Below, one piece after another: positions 1-11,580 of a stretch of DNA of 64,000 nt. A program made the translations under genes and the position numbers. Within the stretch, counting starts at the first letter, position 1, and each line of letters begins with the position of its first letter. Origin of the DNA: Coniferiporia sulphurascens (Eukaryota > Basidiomycota > Agaricomycetes > Hymenochaetales > Hymenochaetaceae); assembly GCA_002794785.1 (NCBI GenBank), contig NBBA01000003.1, positions 2,232,001 through 2,296,000 on the forward strand, read 5' to 3'. The notes under the pieces were generated by a model. That model saw nothing but the letters and a program-made list of their open reading frames with translations. It was not told the DNA's origin and made no database searches.

Positions 1-1
1 C

Positions 2-145
2 GACCACTGCCCTCATCCTCACTACTGCACCAACTGCAAAGGCGACCACCCTGCTACCCTCCCTCAGTGCCCCAAGAAACGGCGTTTTCGCCAAATCGAG
101 GCGGCATTTGATGGGCCCGACGATGACCATATGGAGGACCAATGA
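2..145 (+). CDS. E0 ORF1, C-terminal zinc-knuckle end (partial)
   Basis: Last 47 codons of the gag-like ORF1 protein, which binds element RNA in LINE particles. The frame contains a CX2CX3HX6C knuckle (CTNCKGDHPATLPQC) preceded by CPHPHYC, the same arrangement that ends ORF1 in the A1 and B copies here. It ends MEDQ and stops at TGA 143-145, which overlaps the ORF2 ATG at 142 as ATGA. The 5' part lies outside the window. Confidence 0.8.
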   Translation, partial: DHCPHPHYCTNCKGDHPATLPQCPKKRRFRQIEAAFDGPDDDHMEDQ

Positions 146-1107
146 ATAGAGACATCTCTATTCTTCAGTGGAATGCCGCCCACTCCTTAGCCGCAGTCCA
201 TTCCCTCATTCCAATCCTCACTACTGACCCATCCCCACCCACTGTCATTTTGCTACAGGAACCACCCTGGTACCAAATCAGTCTCCAACCATCCCTCACC
301 AACCCAACCAGCATGCCAGTCCTCAATGTACCCTCCCTCCTGGGGTACATAGCGGTCCTACCCCCAGCCACCCGGCCTCGGGTAGTCACTTATGTATCTC
401 GCGCCATCCCCTTAACCTCATGGTCGGTCCTTGGCACCGCCTTGTCTGGCACCAATGTTCTCACTATCGAAATCCGCTCCCAACTAACCATCTGCCTCTG
501 CAACTACTATGGTATGCATGCACCAGACCGTACTACCATCACCCCACAATACCCCGGTGAGTCATTTCTTTTTACGATCCCACCAGCCTTGGCCTCCACT
601 CTGCTTGTGGCAGGCGACTTCAACCATCGCCACTGCTCGTGGTCCGATCTCCTTGCCACCCAGCAGGAGGACTTGAGGGCGCAACCCCTCAATGACTTCT
701 TCCGGGAGCATGGTCTTGCGCCAGCCCACCTCCTGGATTCTGACTCATGGCCCATGGACAATTGTCGACAGTGTCCCATTGACATGATCTGGGCCCCACC
801 CACAATCAACCCCGACACCATTATAGACTCGGGTTCATCAACCACCTCTCCACTGTCCAACCATGCGATGCTATGCTGGTCCCTGCCATCCCAGCCCCCC
901 CTCCAGTCATAAAGATGTGCCGGCTTCTCCCAGCCGACAGAGAGGAATGGTCCGACATCGCCTTTCCATTACTTGAATCCACCTTCCTCCTACCAGCAGA
1001 CAACCCCACCACCCTCGACATCAAAGTGCAGGCTGTGGTCGACTCCATGATCACCGCCCTCGCCCCATTCACCAGAATCGCCAAGCCGTCAAAAACCGAG
1101 GTCCCAC
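142..1107 (+). pseudogene. E0 ORF2, endonuclease domain, frameshifted and truncated
   Basis: N-terminal part of the A2 ORF2 polyprotein. The apurinic-like endonuclease, which nicks the target to prime reverse transcription, is recognisable from LQWNAAHS, LLQEPPW, VAGDFNHRHCSW, CPIDMIWAPP and LSNHAML (SDH in better copies). The frame is open from 142 to 912, then shifts by one base in the C-run near 890-900 and continues as APPPVIKMCRLLPADREEW until about 1107. RT and RNase H are absent. The ATG is chosen because it overlaps the ORF1 stop as in the other copies. Confidence 0.82.
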
Positions 1108-3901
1108 ATGGCGGGCGACTTCAACCATCGCCACCACATGTGGTCTGACTTCTCCATCCCATGATGGGATGACTTGGGGCGCAACCCCTCGATGATTTCT
1201 TCCGTGGGCATGGCCTGGCGCCTGCTCACCTTCCTGACTCTGACTCACAGCCTGATGGTAACCGCTGTCGGTGCCCCATTGACATGATCTGGGCCCCACC
1301 CACAGTCAACCCCGATTCTATTCTAGACATGGGCACCTCCAACCCCTCACCACTGTCCGACCACACTATCCTACGCTGGTCAGTGCCATTTCGGCCCCCC
1401 CCTCCTGTCTTAAAGACACGTAGGCTACTCCCAGCCGACAAAGAGGAATGGACTGACATAGCCTTCCCTCTCCTTGAAATAGCCCTCGGCCTCCCGGGGC
1501 ACAACACCCATGACCTGGACATCAAAGCTAAAGTGGTTATCGACTCCATGGTCGCCGCCCTCCAGCCGTTCACCCACCTCTCAAAGCTGTCAAAAACGGA
1601 AGTCCCATGGTGGTCACCCCACTGCAAGACCCTCCTATCCGCCATCACAATGGCAACCACCCCCCTACAGCATACATCAGCAAGAAGAGCCTTTAAAAGG
1701 GGCATACAGACGGCCAAACAGCAGTTCTACGCCGACCAGGCATCGGAAGCAGACGCCTCCAACATCTGGAACTGGGCCAAGCGTGGCCTCGGCAACCGAC
1801 CCACACCCATCCCATCACTGAAACAGCACGACGGTACCTTCACCCAAATGGACAAGGAGAAAGGTGAGCTTTTCCATGAAACTTTCTTCATGCCCCCCCC
1901 ACCCCAGGCAGCAGCCAACACCCTGCCGCCACCACCCCAACCAGCTGCCCTGCCCATACTCCTTGCGGAGCTAACAGGGGCACTGTCTGACACATCCAAC
2001 TTGTTGGCTCTGGGCCTCTTGGGAATAGGCTACCGCCCCCTGAAATGGGTGGTGGACACCTACCCCGATGAGATTCTTACACTTTTCAACGACTGCTTGC
2101 ACTTGGGGCACCACCCTGAATGCTGGCGGGTGGCAAAAGTAGTAATGCTCTGGAAGCCAAACAAGAAGGACCCCTTTTCACCATGCTCATACCGGCCCAT
2201 CACCCTTGAGGAGACCCTAGGGAAACTCCTCGAAAAAATTATCACTAACTGGCTCCAGTACCTCGCGAACACGAGGGACTGGCTGCCACCTAACCAATAT
2301 GGGGGGCATCAGGGCCATTTGGTCTATGATGCCGCCCAACACCTTCTACAGATTGCAGAACACGCCCACTCAGAGGGCCGTGTGTGCTCGGTCCTAGCAG
2401 TCAACATACAAGGTTTCTTCGACTCGGTGCACCCACAGCTCCTCCACCGACAACTACTGGACCTCGGTTGTGCCCCAGACATGGCCAACTGGTGTCTGTC
2501 CTTCATGATGGATTGGCAGGTAGCCGTCGCCTTCGACAGCACCACCCTCCCAACCGCCCCTAAACCTGACCTCGGCACTCCCCAGGGATCGCCAGTCTCC
2601 CCCATCCTGTCAACTATATTTGCAGGGGTGGTCCTCTGGCGCTTTCACCAAGCCGGCACCACTGCCCTGGCATATGTAGACGACCACTTACTGATCTGTG
2701 TAGGACCCTCTGTAGCATCCAACTGCCGCGAGCTAGCACGCACCTACCAACAACTTGACACCCTCTTCGGCACCATTGGTCTCAACATTGAAGCTGCCAA
2801 GACAGAGTGTCTCCACTTCCGCCCCCCTCAGCGATGCACCGGCTACAATGGCTGGGACACTGCCGGTGTACAGGTTGACCCCAACACCCTCATCCGCCCC
2901 TCAATCCCACTCCGGTGGCTGGGGATATGGTGGGACCCAGGCCTCTCCTTCAAGCCCCATGTTGAGCGCATGCGCTCCAAAGGGCTCTCCACCCTCACCG
3001 CACTCCGCATACTAGGTAACACCCAATGCGGCATATCGGCCCTTCTACTTCGCCACCTATACACCTCCTGTGTTCGCTCCATCCTGTCATGGGGAGCGCC
3101 AGTCTGGTACCACGGCCGCCACCAAAAAACCCTGGTAAACCGCCTGCAGGTGGTACAAAACACGGCCTGCCGTTGGATCTTGGGTGTCTTCAAAGGCGCC
3201 TCCCCCCATTCCACTAATTTTCTCTGCTCCATTCCCCCTCTCTCTTTCTATTTTGAATATATAAAGACAACCCATTCTCTGCGTCTCTGGCGCACCCCGC
3301 ACTCCGTTGGTTGCAAACTTTTTAAAAATGTAACTAATAGACCCTTCTCCCTTTCTCTGCAGGTCTGAGCCCCTTGGGTTCAACAGGTCCCTGCATACAT
3401 GCATCCCCCATGGACGGACCCACTGGCATTCACGAAGGGCCGGGTTTGCTTTACCACCCCCATCACCCCAGTTAGCACCGACACTCGAAGATCGTTCATA
3501 ACAGCCACGTGCCAACTAAGCTCCACCCCCCCACGTCCAGGTATTCACTGACAGCTCCCACATTGACAATAAGTCGGGCTCAGCCATCTGCGCAATGCTG
3601 GGCAACACCCAACTCCGGTCATGCCGACTGGAGTCCCCCACCTGTGCCACAGCTACGGATGCCAAGGAGTTCTCCCTCACCACAGCCCCGGGCTGGGTAG
3701 CATGCCATCTCCCAGCTCAACTGTGTGTTGCATCGGACATCTTCTTTCTGTCCGATTTGCTGACTGCCCTCCACCTTTTCTGAACTTGGGCTGCTGCTCC
3801 GGACACCCACCTCCTTCACATTTGGAAAGCAGGTGTGGAGACTCTGCTAGATTCGTTCCCCCAGCTCACCATCCATTTTGTATGGTGTCCCAGACACTTG
3901 G
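1108..3901 (+). pseudogene. E1 ORF2, endonuclease to RNase H, with stops
   Basis: A 694-codon open stretch (1284-3368) covers the end of the endonuclease (CPIDMIWAPP, LSDHTILRW) and the RT domain: YRPITLEETLGKLLEK, LAVNIQGFFDSVHP, LGTPQGSPVSPILS and the catalytic YVDD. After TGA 3366-3368 (CGA in other copies) the RNase H region follows (FTDSSHIDNKSGSAIC with a local frameshift near 3527; DIFFLSDLLTAL). A second TGA lies at 3781-3783, at a codon that is CGA elsewhere. The 5' region has a stop near 1161. The gene is interrupted by the LTR inside the WCPGHSDIPGNEW motif. Confidence 0.85.
3897..3901. repeat. Target-site duplication of the solo LTR (left copy; right copy 4461-4465)
   Basis: CTTGG lies at both ends of the 3902-4460 insert. 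Removing the insert and one copy restores the A1 sequence CACTTGGACATCCCCGG found at the same ORF2 position in other copies. Five-base duplications are typical of LTR-retrotransposon integrases. Confidence 0.9.
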
Positions 3902-4460
3902 TGTTACAATTTTCCTTTCACTTTCCCTATTGCGCTGACTCACTTCCTCTTCGTCATCATCAGTCAGCGCAACTCCCCCATTTCTCTGCCTTACTCATCC
4001 TTATTCCCCTTACGCCATAAGATGCCATGATGACGCCGTATTGCACCATCATGACGTGCTCTGCTTACTGATCACCGTACTTGTATTACCAAGGCCTTCC
4101 TTGAGTTTCCATGATGTTCCATAGTCTGGTAAACATACCTAACCAAGTCGCTACAGTAGCAAACACATAGAGTAGCATATAAGCATGTAACTTCAGTAGC
4201 ACAAGCCCTAAGCTTGTGCTCTTTGTTCATACAAGCCCATTATCTGCTACCCACCAGTCTACTGTGTGCCACCTGGCCATTAGTTACTTCGTCATAACCC
4301 GACTCTCCACAAAAGCCCACCGCGTCCACATCGACGATCAGGAAGCCCCATCGACGATCCCCTTCGACTTACGACATCTAGGAAGCCCCGTTGCCGTACC
4401 ATCAGTTCCGACGATCAGGAAGCCCCGACGTCGATCACAGCGTAACCGTTGAGCTTAACA
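3902..4460. mobile_element. Solo LTR of an LTR retrotransposon (559 bp)
   Basis: The insert starts TGTTAC and ends CTTAACA, giving the canonical TG...CA ends and a 5-bp terminal inverted repeat TGTTA/TAACA. It is flanked by the 5-bp duplication CTTGG and has no internal region, so it is a solo LTR left by LTR-LTR recombination. Its composition is more AT-rich than its surroundings. A TATA-like stretch (GCATATAAGC) lies near 4170. The right third carries three copies of AGGAAGCCCC, two of them within CGACGATCAGGAAGCCCC. Superfamily cannot be decided without the internal region. Confidence 0.88.
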
Positions 4461-5193
4461 CTTGGACATCCCCGGAAATGAATGGGCTGACACAGAAGCA
4501 AAGCTGGCAACTGAGCTCCCCCCATCCGACCTCAAACCTTCCACCTCCGCCTTGAAAGAGGTTGCTGTTCGCACCCTCATGGAACGATGGATGCTCTCAC
4601 TAGCCCACCCCCTCGCCTCAACCGCCGATAAATACCTGGCAGTCCACGGCCTACCTTCACACCGACCGCGTAAGCTCCTCATGCACTCGGTCGACCACCC
4701 ATGCAGCGAGCTATCTGCAGTAGCTCAGGTCCTCTGCCATGCAGGTCCCTATGGTGGATACTGGCTGAGTTTCAACTCAGCTTACCGATGCAAGCATGGC
4801 CTGATCTCGCACTGCAGATGGCACAACCACCCCCCCTGGCCCGTGCAGTCGACTGCACACATCCTTGGCGGCTGTAGCACCTTCCATCTGTGGATACGAT
4901 GTGTGTGGCCACCTCGGGACCCTCTCCCAGTCCACCACTCAGAGTGGGCCGACAAAAACCACCTACCGGTTTTGTGCTGCTGGCTAAAGCTGACGGGGCA
5001 CCTTAACCGCCTTTCCGACCGCACTGCAGGCGCCATCTGGCTATTGTTCGCCATGATGGACCTCGACAGGCACCCCACTGACGAGGATATGGACTTGGAC
5101 CTCCTATGGGACTACATGCATCGTATGCTCGGACCCCGAACCCAGGACTCGGACCCAGCCCTTTTGGAGCTCTCAGGTATGCTCCCTCCTTTT
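4461..5193 (+). pseudogene. E1 ORF2, C-terminal RNase H end and zinc-knuckle region
   Basis: Continuation of E1 ORF2 after the LTR. It encodes the last RNase H motif (DIPGNEWADTEAKLATELPP), the GPYGGYWLSF block, and the terminal zinc-binding region CRWHNHPPWPVQSTAHILGGC, where H-X4-C ends the knuckle. It then runs through LLWDYMHRMLGPRTQDSDPALLELSG. The frame is open from 4462 through the join with E2 at 5194. The original stop, TAA after PPFPLE, lies on the far side of E2 near 11634. Confidence 0.85.
5179..5193. repeat. Target-site duplication of E2 (left copy; right copy 11611-11625)
   Basis: ATGCTCCCTCCTTTT occurs identically at both ends of E2 (15 of 15 bases). It lies in the last codons of E1 ORF2. 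The intact duplication shows that E2 inserted into E1 as one unit. Confidence 0.93.
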
Positions 5194-5510
5194 TATTATT
5201 ATTATTATTATTCCTGCAGTATTACATAATTACAAGCTGCCCCCCTGAAGGGGGGGCCCTAACTACATAACAACAGAGGTGCCTGTCATTGCACATCGCA
5301 CAAAACTGGGCAGGGGCTCTGCTCCCTGAGGGTGCCGGCATGTGAAGAGCCCCTATTTGGTAAGAAAGGAATACGAGAGGGAGGGATACATATCACTATG
5401 AACAAACCAAATGTGTGACAGCAGGTTAAAGTAAGAAGCTTAGAAGTGAGAAGGGGGGGCAAGAGTGCCGGCCAAGACATATCATGTGGGAATCCGAAAG
5501 GCAGGCATTT
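5194..5510 (-). other. E2 3' UTR with GC hairpin and (TAA)n tail
   Basis: Non-coding segment after the ORF2 stop. It contains the conserved block with GGGCGCC, GTTGTTATGTAGTTAGG, the GC hairpin around 5247-5262, TGTAATACTGCAGG, and a tail of AATAATAAT repeats at the element end. This end is shared by all A copies and probably serves as the RT recognition site. Confidence 0.8.
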
Positions 5511-8500
5511 TTACTTGAGTGGAAAGGGGGGGAGCGTACCTGATAGCTCCAAAAGGGCTGGGTCCGAGTCCTGGGTTCAGGGTCCGAGCATACGACGCAT
5601 GTAGTCCTGTAGGAGGTCCAAGTCCATATCCTCATCGGTTGGGTGTCCGTCTAGGTCCATCGCGGCGAAAGAGAGCCGGATGGCGCCTGTGGCACGTTCG
5701 GAGAGGCGGTTGAGATGCCCTGTTAGCCTTAGCCAGTGGCACAGAACCGGGAGGCGGTTTTCATCTGCCCACTCAGAGTGGTGGGTTGGGAGAGGGTCCC
5801 GAGGTGGCCATACACGTTGTATCCAAGGTTGGAAGGTGCTACAGCCGCCTAAGATGTGGGCGGTCGACTGTGCAGGCCATGGGGGGTGGTTGTGCCACCT
5901 GCAGTGCGAGATCAAGCCATGTCGACGCCGGTAGGCTGAGTCAGGGCTCAACCAGTAACCCCCGTAGGGACCGGCTCGACAGAGGACTTGGGCAACTGCC
6001 GATAGCTCACTTCATGGGTGGTCGACCGAGTGCATGAGTAGTTTCCTGGGTCGGCGGGAGGGGAGGCCGTGTACTGCTAGATATTTGTCGGCAGTTGAGG
6101 CGAGGGGGCAGGCTAACGAGATGGTCCACCTGTCCATGAGGGTGTGGACAGCGGCTTCTTTTAGTGAGGAGGTGGACAGTTTTAGTTCGGATGGGGGGAG
6201 CTCCATTGCCAGTTTCACTTCCGCGTCAGCCCATTCATTTCCGGGGATGTCCAAGTGACTGGGGCACCAAACAAAGTGAATGGCGAGCTGGGGGTACGAG
6301 TCCAGCAGAGTTTCCACACCCGCTTTCCAAATGTGGAGGAAGTGGGCGCCGGGGGTGGCTGCCCATGTTCGGAAAAGGTGGAGTGCAGTCAGCGAATCAG
6401 ACAGGAAGAAGATGTCTGATGTGACACACAGTTGAGCCGGGAGGCAGCATGCCACCCAGCCAGGGGCCATGGCGAGGGAGAATTCCTCGGCGTCCGTGGC
6501 TGTGGTGCAGGTAGGGGACTCCAGTCGGCGTGACCAGAGGCGGGTGTTGCCGAGCATCGCGCAGATGGCTGAGCCCGACTTATTGTCAATACGGGAGCCG
6601 TCTGTGAATACCTGGACATGGGGGGTGGACCCTAGTTGACACGCTGCCTTTATGAAGGATTTTCGCATGTCGGTGCTAACTGGGGTGGAGGGGGTTGAGA
6701 AGCGCACCCTGCCCTGAGTAAAGGCCAGGGGATCCATCCATGGGGGATGTGTGTATGCAGGGACTTGCTGAACCCAGGGGGCTCGAACCTGCAGAGAAAG
6801 GGAGAAAGGTCTGTTAGCTACGTTTTTAAATAATTTTCGGCCAATAGAGTGGGGGGTGCGCCAGAGGCATAGGGAATGGATTGTCTTTATATATTCAAAA
6901 TAGAAAGGGAGAGGGGGAACTGAGCAAAGGAAATTAGTGGACTGGGGGGATGCGCTTTTAAAGATGCCTAAGATCCACCGGCAGGCCATATTTTGTACGG
7001 CCTGTAGGCGGTTTACCAAGGTTTTTTGGCAGCGGCCATGGTACCACACTGGTGCCCCCCATGAGAGGACAGAGCGGACACAGGTGGTGTAAAGGCGGCA
7101 GAGGAGGAGGGCCGAGATCCCGCATTGGGTGTTTCCCAGGATGCGGAGGGCGGCGAGTGTGGAGAGCCCCTTGGATCTCATACGTTCCACATGGGGTTTG
7201 AAGGAGAGGCCCAGGTCCCACCATATCCCCAGCCACCGAAGTGGGATTGAGGGGCGGATTAGGGTGTTGGGGTCGACCTGTACCCCAGCCGTGTCCCAGC
7301 CGTCATAGCTGGTGCATCGCCAAGGAGGGTGGAAGTGGAGACACTCCGTCTTGGCAGCTTCGATGTTGAGACCGATGGTGCCGAAGAGGGTGTCGAGTTG
7401 TTGGTAGGCGCGGCAGTTGGATGCCACTGAGGGACCTATGCAAATGAGTAAGTGGTCGTCAACATATGCCAGAGTGGTGGTGCCGGCTTGGTGAAAGTGC
7501 CGGAGGACCACCCCTGCGAATATAGTTGACAGGATGGGGGATACTGGTGATCCCTGCGGGGTGCCGAAGTCGGGTTTGGGGGCAGTGGGGAGGGTGGTGC
7601 CATCGAAAGCAACAGCTACCTGCCTATCTGTCATGAAGGACAGACACCAGTTGGCCATGTCTGGCACGCAACCGAGGTCCAGTAGTTGTCGGTGGAGGAG
7701 CTGAGGGTGTACCAAGTCGAAGAATCCCTGTATGTCGACCGCAAGGACCGAACAAACCTGGCCCTCTGAGTGGGCACGTTCCGCAATCTGTAGTAGGTGT
7801 TGGGCGGTGTCATAGACCGAGTGTCCTTGACATCCCCCATACTGGTTAGGTGGCAACCAATCCCTTGTGTTCGCAAGGTATTGGAGCCGGTTAGCAATTA
7901 TCTTTTTGAGGAGTTTCCCTAGGGTCTCCTTGAGGGTAATGGGTCGGTATGAATGTGGCAAGAAGGGGTCCTTCTTGTTTGGTTTCCTGAGCATTACCAC
8001 TTTTGCTGCTCGCCAGCACTTGGGGTGGTGCCCCGCATGAAGACAGTCGTTGAAAAGAGTAAGTATCTCATTGGGGTAGGCATCCACCACCCATTTCAGG
8101 GGGCAGTAACCTATTCCCAAGAGGCCTGGAGCTGACAAGTTGGATGTATCGGCCAGTGCCCCCATAAGCTCCGTAAGGAGAATAGGCGGGGCAGCTGGTT
8201 GAGGTGGTGGCCATGGGGTGTTGGCCGCTGTCTGGGGTGGTGGGGGCATAAAGAAGGTTTCGCGGAAAAGCTCACCTTTCTCATCATCCGTTTGAGTAAA
8301 GGTGCCGTCTCACTGTTTCAGCGATGGGATGGGGTGGGTCAGTTACCGAGGCTGCGCTTGGCCCAGTTCCAGATGTTGGAGGCATCCGCTTCCGATGCCT
8401 GGTCCGCATAGAACTGCCATTTGGCCGTCCGTATGCCCCTTTTGAAGGCTCTTCTTGCTGTTGTACGCTGGAGGGGGGTGGTGGCCATTGTAATCGCAGA

Positions 8501-9495
8501 TAGTAGTGTCTTGCAGTGGGGTGACCACCATGGGACTTCTGTTTTTGATGGCTTTGAGAGGCAGGTGAACAGCTGAAGGGCAGCAACCATGGAGTTGATA
8601 ACTGCCTTGGCTTTGATGTCCAGTGTATGGGTGTTGTGCCCTGGAAGGCCGAAGGCTTGTTTGAGGAGAGGGAAGGCGATGTCGGTCCATTCTTCCTTGT
8701 CAGCTGGGAGTAGCCAGCGTGTCTTTAGGACAGGAGGGGGGGGCCGAAATGGCACTGACCAGTGCAGGATGGTGTGGTCGGACAGGGGTGAAGGGTCGGA
8801 GGTAGCCGAGTCTAAAATAGAATCGGGGTTGACTGCAGGTGGGGCCCAGATCATGTCAATGGGGCACCGGCGACGATTGCCATCGGGCCTTGAGTCAGAG
8901 TCAGGAAGGTGGGCAGGCTCCAGGCCGTGCCCATGGAAAAAGTCGTCAAGGGGTTGCGCCCCCAAGTCATCTCGCCATGTGGCTGAGAGTTCGGACCACA
9001 TGTGGTGGCGACAGTTGAAGTCACCCGCCACAAGCAGAGTGGTGGCTAGCACCGAGGGGAGTGAGAATAGAAAGGACTCACCTGGGTACTGGGGTGGGGC
9101 GTTCACTTGGTCTGGGGGATGCATACCGTAATAGTTGCACACCTGGAGGGTGAGTTGGGATCGTACCTCTACCGTCAGTACATCTGTGCCATAGGATGCG
9201 GCTCTGAGGATTGACCATGAGGTGGTGGGGAGGGCTCTGGATACATATGTGACTACTCGAGGGCGGACCTCTGGTGGTAGTACGGGTATGTAGCCCGGGA
9301 TGGTGGGGACGTTGAGGACCGGAGTGCCAGTCGGGTCGGTGATTGATGGCTGCAGGCCTATTTGATACCACGGTGGTTCCTGGATAAGAATTAGGTGCGG
9401 GGGGAGGGGTCAGTTGTAAGGACAGGGATTAGGGAATGTATCACCGCTAAAGAGCGGGTGGCATTCCACTGCATGATAGAGATCATCTCTATCAT
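5511..9495 (-). pseudogene. E2 ORF2: endonuclease, RT, RNase H, zinc knuckle (about 1,330 codons, broken)
   Basis: Starts with MIEMISIMQWNA at 9495, overlapping the ORF1 stop by ATGA. A one-base loss in a C-run near 9400 breaks the endonuclease. Its later motifs are readable (VAGDFNCRHHMW, CPIDMIWAPPAVNPDS, LSDHTILHW). A TGA at 8310-8312 replaces CGA. From 8249 to 6012 an open stretch of 745 codons carries RT (YRPITLKETLGKLLKK, VDIQGFFDLVHP, FGTPQGSPVSP, YVDD), then RNase H with the D-E-D set (FTDGSRIDNKSGS, DAEEFSLA, FFLSDSLTAL, WCPSHLDIPGNEWAD). Further stops lie near 6012 and at 5577 (CGA to TGA). The stop TAA is at 5511-5513. Confidence 0.88.
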
Positions 9496-11450
9496 ATTTC
9501 CTCCATCTGGTCATTGGTAGGGTCAGCGGTGAGGGCCTCTTCGATTTGGTGGTAACGCCTCTTCTTGGGGCATGCTGGCAGGGTGGCGGGGTGGTCGCCT
9601 TTGCAGTTGTTGCAGAGGCGTGGGTGGGGACATGTGTCGCCTTCGGGCACTGCGTCTGTGGCGCAGTGGGCGCAAGATTTACGGTGATTGTGGGTCAGGT
9701 GGGCCCCTGCACAATCCATGCAACATGGTTGGGCTCGGCAGCCTTTGGTTCCGTGGCCGAGGCCCTGGCACCGTTCACATTGGGTGAGGGTGGGGCGGAC
9801 GGGTGGGACTGAGAGCTGGAGGGCGGATCCGAACATCCAGATGCATGGTCTCTTGAGGAGGCACTCGTGGATGGACCCATCGGGGTCGACGAAGGAGAAT
9901 ACCACTGGGCACCTGTCGAGCGTCGGCAGGTGGTCCTCGGTGGCGGCGAAGTGGGGGGTGACTACGAAGTCCAGGTTGCGGAGTGCCGGGTTGTGCCGGA
10001 TTTCAGCCATGAGGGCTCTCTCAGTGATGGTGTGTCCATTCTGGCCGAACAGGAAGTCCTTGCATGGCACCATGGAGATGCATAGGGCGGACTGGGGACA
10101 AACTCTGGAGGGGGTCAGGGAGAAGGCAGCTGGGACGTTGATTCCCACTGCAATGCACTCTGTGCGCATGTGGGAGGCATAGGCTGCGGAGTGACGATCA
10201 ATGATCGTTTCCGTGGTCAGGTTTGCTGAGGATGGGTGCACCACAAATGTAGTCATGATGTTCCCCTTTATGTTGTAGGAAGAGGACAGGACCGGGACTT
10301 GGTCTGCGGTGGGGAGGGAAGTGAAGAACTCACGGGACGTTTTTGTCAGGGCCATTGCTGACTTCTGGTTTTCGGCCCATATGCCGACTGTCGGGGTGAG
10401 GACCAAGGTTGGGTCCTTGGTGTACATGGTGGGGGGTGGGGGCACCTTCCACTGGCACTTCTTCTTCTTCTGCATTGGGTTGATGACCGCTCCGGTGGCT
10501 GGGGCTACTGGAGTTGGGTTGGTCGCTGTTGGGGGGGCCGCTGCTGCGGTGACTTGTGCGTAGGAGGTGGGGGCTGCCTGGGGGGCTGCCTGGGGGGCAG
10601 GCTGCTGTTGTTGTTGTTGTTGTTGCGGTTGTTGGGGGGCGGGCCTAGAGCTGATGGAGGCCATCTGACATGACATAGAAGCTATGTCAGTTGTCAGGCA
10701 CTTGACTGCATCTGTCAGCGCCCTCATTTCTGGGGTCACGGGGGCGGTGCCTGGGGTCCCAGTGGTGGCCGGGGCCCTTTGGGGGGGGCGAGCTGGGGCG
10801 AAGGGTTCCGGGAGGGCAATTACCACCCCCTCCCTCACGAAGTTGTAGGCCATCACCACATTGTGGTAGATGATGTTCTGGGGGTATGTCCTGTCTTGCT
10901 CTATGTTGGCCAGTGTCTTCTGGACGTTCCAAAGGAGGTCGCCCACAAACTGTGCTGCCTTCACATCTATTGTTTCAGTGGTGGCATCCCTGGTCTGCTG
11001 GTCGAAGTTGTCCAGGGCGCAGGTGAGGGAGTACATGAACCCTGCGGTGTGCTGTTCATGTTGTTGGGCTGGGGGTCCTCTCGGTGTGAGAGGTGACATG
11101 GCGGCTGAGGAGCGTTTCCGCCCAAGGCTTGCGCCTCCCACCGGTTGTGGGGGGGTATGGGGGTCAACTGCCATTGCTGGGGCTGTCTCACCAGTTTCTA
11201 TGGAGCCATGTATCAACCCTACCGAGGCGGCTGGGGAGCCAACTCGGGATGTTGCCCTTGATTCCGCGCACGCTTGAGCGGTGAAGTCATAGGCCGAGAT
11301 CAGTTGGGAGTCGCCGATGGCTGGAGAGGGGGCTAGGACGTCTGGCGAGGACGTCTGGTCTTGGGTGGGGTTGGGCGTGGGGGTGGTGGGGGTGGTCGTT
11401 CTGTGTCTAGTGGCCGTGGTGGTGCCTGCGGAGGCCCAGTTGGCGGCCAT
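9492..11450 (-). CDS. E2 ORF1: gag-like RNA-binding protein with CCHC knuckles
   Basis: 652 open codons from MAANWASAG. This is the best preserved A1 ORF1. The N-terminal half is Pro/Ser/Thr-rich with a short poly-Gln tract. The central domain (LTPTVGIWAENQKSAMAL to LRLSVPP-like sequence) looks like the RNA-binding fold of Tad/I-type ORF1 proteins. The C-terminus carries CERCQGLGHGTKGC (CX2CX4HX4C), then CMDCAGAHLTHNHRKSC, CAHC and CNNCKGDHPATLPAC. The true start is probably upstream at MSNPGNYRNTLH near 11553, because E10 has that reading frame; here a TGA (CGA to TGA likely) cuts it off. It ends MEEI, with the stop overlapping the ORF2 ATG. Confidence 0.85.
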   Translation of the reverse strand: MAANWASAGTTTATRHRTTTPTTPTPNPTQDQTSSPDVLAPSPAIGDSQLISAYDFTAQACAESRATSRVGSPAASVGLIHGSIETGETAPAMAVDPHTPPQPVGGASLGRKRSSAAMSPLTPRGPPAQQHEQHTAGFMYSLTCALDNFDQQTRDATTETIDVKAAQFVGDLLWNVQKTLANIEQDRTYPQNIIYHNVVMAYNFVREGVVIALPEPFAPARPPQRAPATTGTPGTAPVTPEMRALTDAVKCLTTDIASMSCQMASISSRPAPQQPQQQQQQQQPAPQAAPQAAPTSYAQVTAAAAPPTATNPTPVAPATGAVINPMQKKKKCQWKVPPPPTMYTKDPTLVLTPTVGIWAENQKSAMALTKTSREFFTSLPTADQVPVLSSSYNIKGNIMTTFVVHPSSANLTTETIIDRHSAAYASHMRTECIAVGINVPAAFSLTPSRVCPQSALCISMVPCKDFLFGQNGHTITERALMAEIRHNPALRNLDFVVTPHFAATEDHLPTLDRCPVVFSFVDPDGSIHECLLKRPCIWMFGSALQLSVPPVRPTLTQCERCQGLGHGTKGCRAQPCCMDCAGAHLTHNHRKSCAHCATDAVPEGDTCPHPRLCNNCKGDHPATLPACPKKRRYHQIEEALTADPTNDQMEEI

Positions 11451-11580
11451 CCTGGCGACCCGGTCTGGATCGGCATTGGCCGATGGGGCGGGTGGTGGGT
11501 TGGTTCGATTTGTTCAATGGAGAGTGTTCCTGTAATTGCCTGGGTTCGACATGGGAGAGTTTTAGCTGCCCGCACTAGTC

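Larger units (their letters stand above)
1..1107 (+). mobile_element. E0: A2-family LINE fragment, enters from left edge
   Basis: Holds the last codons of ORF1 and the 5' third of ORF2 of an A2 LINE. It is assigned to A2 because ORF2 starts MNRDI, as in the minus-strand copy ending at 54107. The copy stops abruptly near 1107 inside the linker after the endonuclease (after KTEVP), where A1 sequence begins at an earlier ORF2 position (VAGDFN). The join is therefore a junction between two copies, not a deletion within one. No target-site duplication is visible at the join. Confidence 0.85.

Noticed and set aside
1100..1115. E0 and E1 as one element with a duplicated endonuclease
   Set aside because: The two sides belong to different subfamilies (A2 and A1), so the join is between two copies.
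3902..4460. The AGGAAGCCCC repeats as a CRISPR or satellite array
   Set aside because: Only three units with unequal spacing, wholly inside an LTR with clear ends and a duplication.
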